Shown here piece after piece: positions 63,540-64,000 of a stretch of DNA of 64,000 nt (its first letter is position 1; each line of letters opens with the position of its first letter). The notes beneath the pieces are model-generated. The model did not search any database. It saw nothing but the letters and a program-made list of their open reading frames with translations, and had not been told where the DNA came from. Made by a program: the position numbers and the translations under genes. This DNA is from Glaciecola sp947496235 (GTDB taxonomy: Bacteria > Pseudomonadota > Gammaproteobacteria > Enterobacterales > Alteromonadaceae): positions 124,001 through 188,000 of the forward strand of contig NZ_JBLWFH010000004.1 of NCBI RefSeq assembly GCF_050306235.1. The letters run 5' to 3'.

Positions 63540-63807
63540 CTTTAAATTCTTTATTATTGAGTGTTTGAATAAACAACATGTTTTTATAATCCCCAAAATT
63601 CTCTGCAGAAGAAACATCGACCACGGCTACGTCCATACGCTTGGCTTCAAGTTTATTCTTAGGGATTGATCCGTTGTACTCTTCAATACCATTATGTACA
63701 ACCATTAACACAGGGTCTTGACGACTGTTAACAACCAGTAAGTCGACCTTTCGTAGTTTGTGAATAATGGTGTTACGTCCGCTTAATAAATACGGCGCAT
63801 CTTTCAT
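63478..63807 (-). CDS. Small protein of unknown function upstream of lrgA
   Basis: 109 residues with GGAG eight bases before its ATG, a secure ribosome binding site. It is predicted to be soluble, basic at the start (SGRNTIIHKLRKVDLL) and beta-rich (QDPVLMVVHNGIEEYNGS). I recognise no family. Its end overlaps lrgA in another frame, and it is the first gene of this lrgAB operon, so a regulatory or partner role for LrgAB is plausible but not shown. Confidence 0.65.
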   Translation of the reverse strand: MKDAPYLLSGRNTIIHKLRKVDLLVVNSRQDPVLMVVHNGIEEYNGSIPKNKLEAKRMDVAVVDVSSAENFGDYKNMLFIQTLNNKEFKVDYTRKGTPYFITVHQESTF

Positions 63808-63953
63808 CGCTATACTCCACTAAAGTTATGAAGTGCTATATCAAAATAGCAAATTTTAATATTGTTTGCACTATTATTACGGCAGAACAAAGCTAAACTT
63901 TAATTTAAGCAAAGAGTTAGCAATCTTTTTTATAAAAATCTTGGTTTCAGCGG

Positions 63954-63982
63954 GTGACATTCGAAAAAAAGTTCATTATACT
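63954..63982 (+). promoter_or_regulatory. Strong sigma-70 promoter with GC-rich discriminator, reading out of the window
   Basis: GTGACA (-35) and TATACT (-10) are 17 bases apart, each one mismatch from consensus. An AT-rich tract lies upstream, and GCGCACCGC follows directly after the -10. A GC-rich start region of this kind marks promoters of stable RNA and ribosomal genes under stringent control. The gene itself lies beyond the right edge. Confidence 0.65.
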
Positions 63983-64000
63983 GCGCACCGCTTCAAAGCA

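Noticed and set aside
1..64000. CRISPR arrays, insertion sequences, prophage or tRNA genes
   Set aside because: No regularly spaced repeats, transposase or integrase motifs, phage structural genes or cloverleaf tRNA sequences were seen by inspection; tRNAscan-SE and ISfinder were not run.

Overview
The window is chromosomal DNA from a gammaproteobacterium, most likely a marine member of the Alteromonadaceae (Glaciecola/Paraglaciecola/Aliiglaciecola-like). This rests on gene order and on protein resemblance judged by eye, not on a database search. The supporting features are a moderately AT-rich base composition, the conserved der-bamB-yfgM-hisS-ispG-rodZ-pilW-rlmN-ndk block, an iscRSUA-hscBA-fdx operon flanked by cysE/trmJ and suhB, queA-tgt-yajC-secDF, a long-form isocitrate lyase with malate synthase G, and many cyclic-di-GMP and two-component proteins. 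No tRNA, rRNA, CRISPR array, insertion sequence or prophage was seen.

Layout. Positions 1-7.9 kb hold the 3' part of an exported protein of unknown function, a small bacterial PH-domain protein, a lipoprotein with collagen-like triplets and a beta-propeller-type body, and a two-gene signalling operon: an MHYT membrane hybrid histidine kinase followed by an REC/HD-GYP protein. Positions 7.9-25 kb are a long minus-strand housekeeping block: ribosome assembly (der), outer-membrane assembly (bamB, yfgM), translation (hisS, rlmN, trmJ), isoprenoid synthesis (ispG), cell shape (rodZ), type IV pili (pilW), nucleotide balance (ndk) and Fe-S cluster assembly (isc). Several products depend on one another: IspG and RlmN are Fe-S enzymes, and cysE feeds the cysteine that IscS consumes. 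Positions 25-36.8 kb hold suhB, a diguanylate cyclase, the secDF-yajC-tgt-queA block, a potassium channel, a VC0807-like membrane protein and an alkaline phosphatase.

Positions 36.9-49.2 kb are metabolic: a patatin-like lipase, the glyoxylate shunt (aceA, a LysR regulator, glcB) and leuABCD. The leu operon is preceded by a complete transcription attenuator with a leucine-rich leader peptide. Positions 49.3-54.1 kb are the most irregular part. They hold an HD-GYP protein with a degraded metal site, a deletion scar joining remnants of a lysR gene and a quinone-oxidoreductase gene, a small membrane protein, and a GspA/GspB-like pair whose GspB carries an N-terminal domain matching the N-terminal domain of the HD-GYP protein. 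Positions 54.2-58.5 kb are cca-srmB-rdgB-hemW. Positions 58.5-64 kb hold two coupled DUF1566 exported proteins, an REC-CheC/PAS signalling pair, and lrgAB with an unknown small gene. The last bases carry a strong promoter with a GC-rich start region, pointing out of the window.

Most unusual points: no ATG, GTG or TTG is available for the full-length MHYT kinase; the DUF3391-like/GspB fusion sits next to a degenerate HD-GYP protein; a 12-base palindromic motif is shared upstream of aceA and glcB; and there is an orphan hairpin-plus-terminator, a possible small RNA, upstream of the potassium channel.
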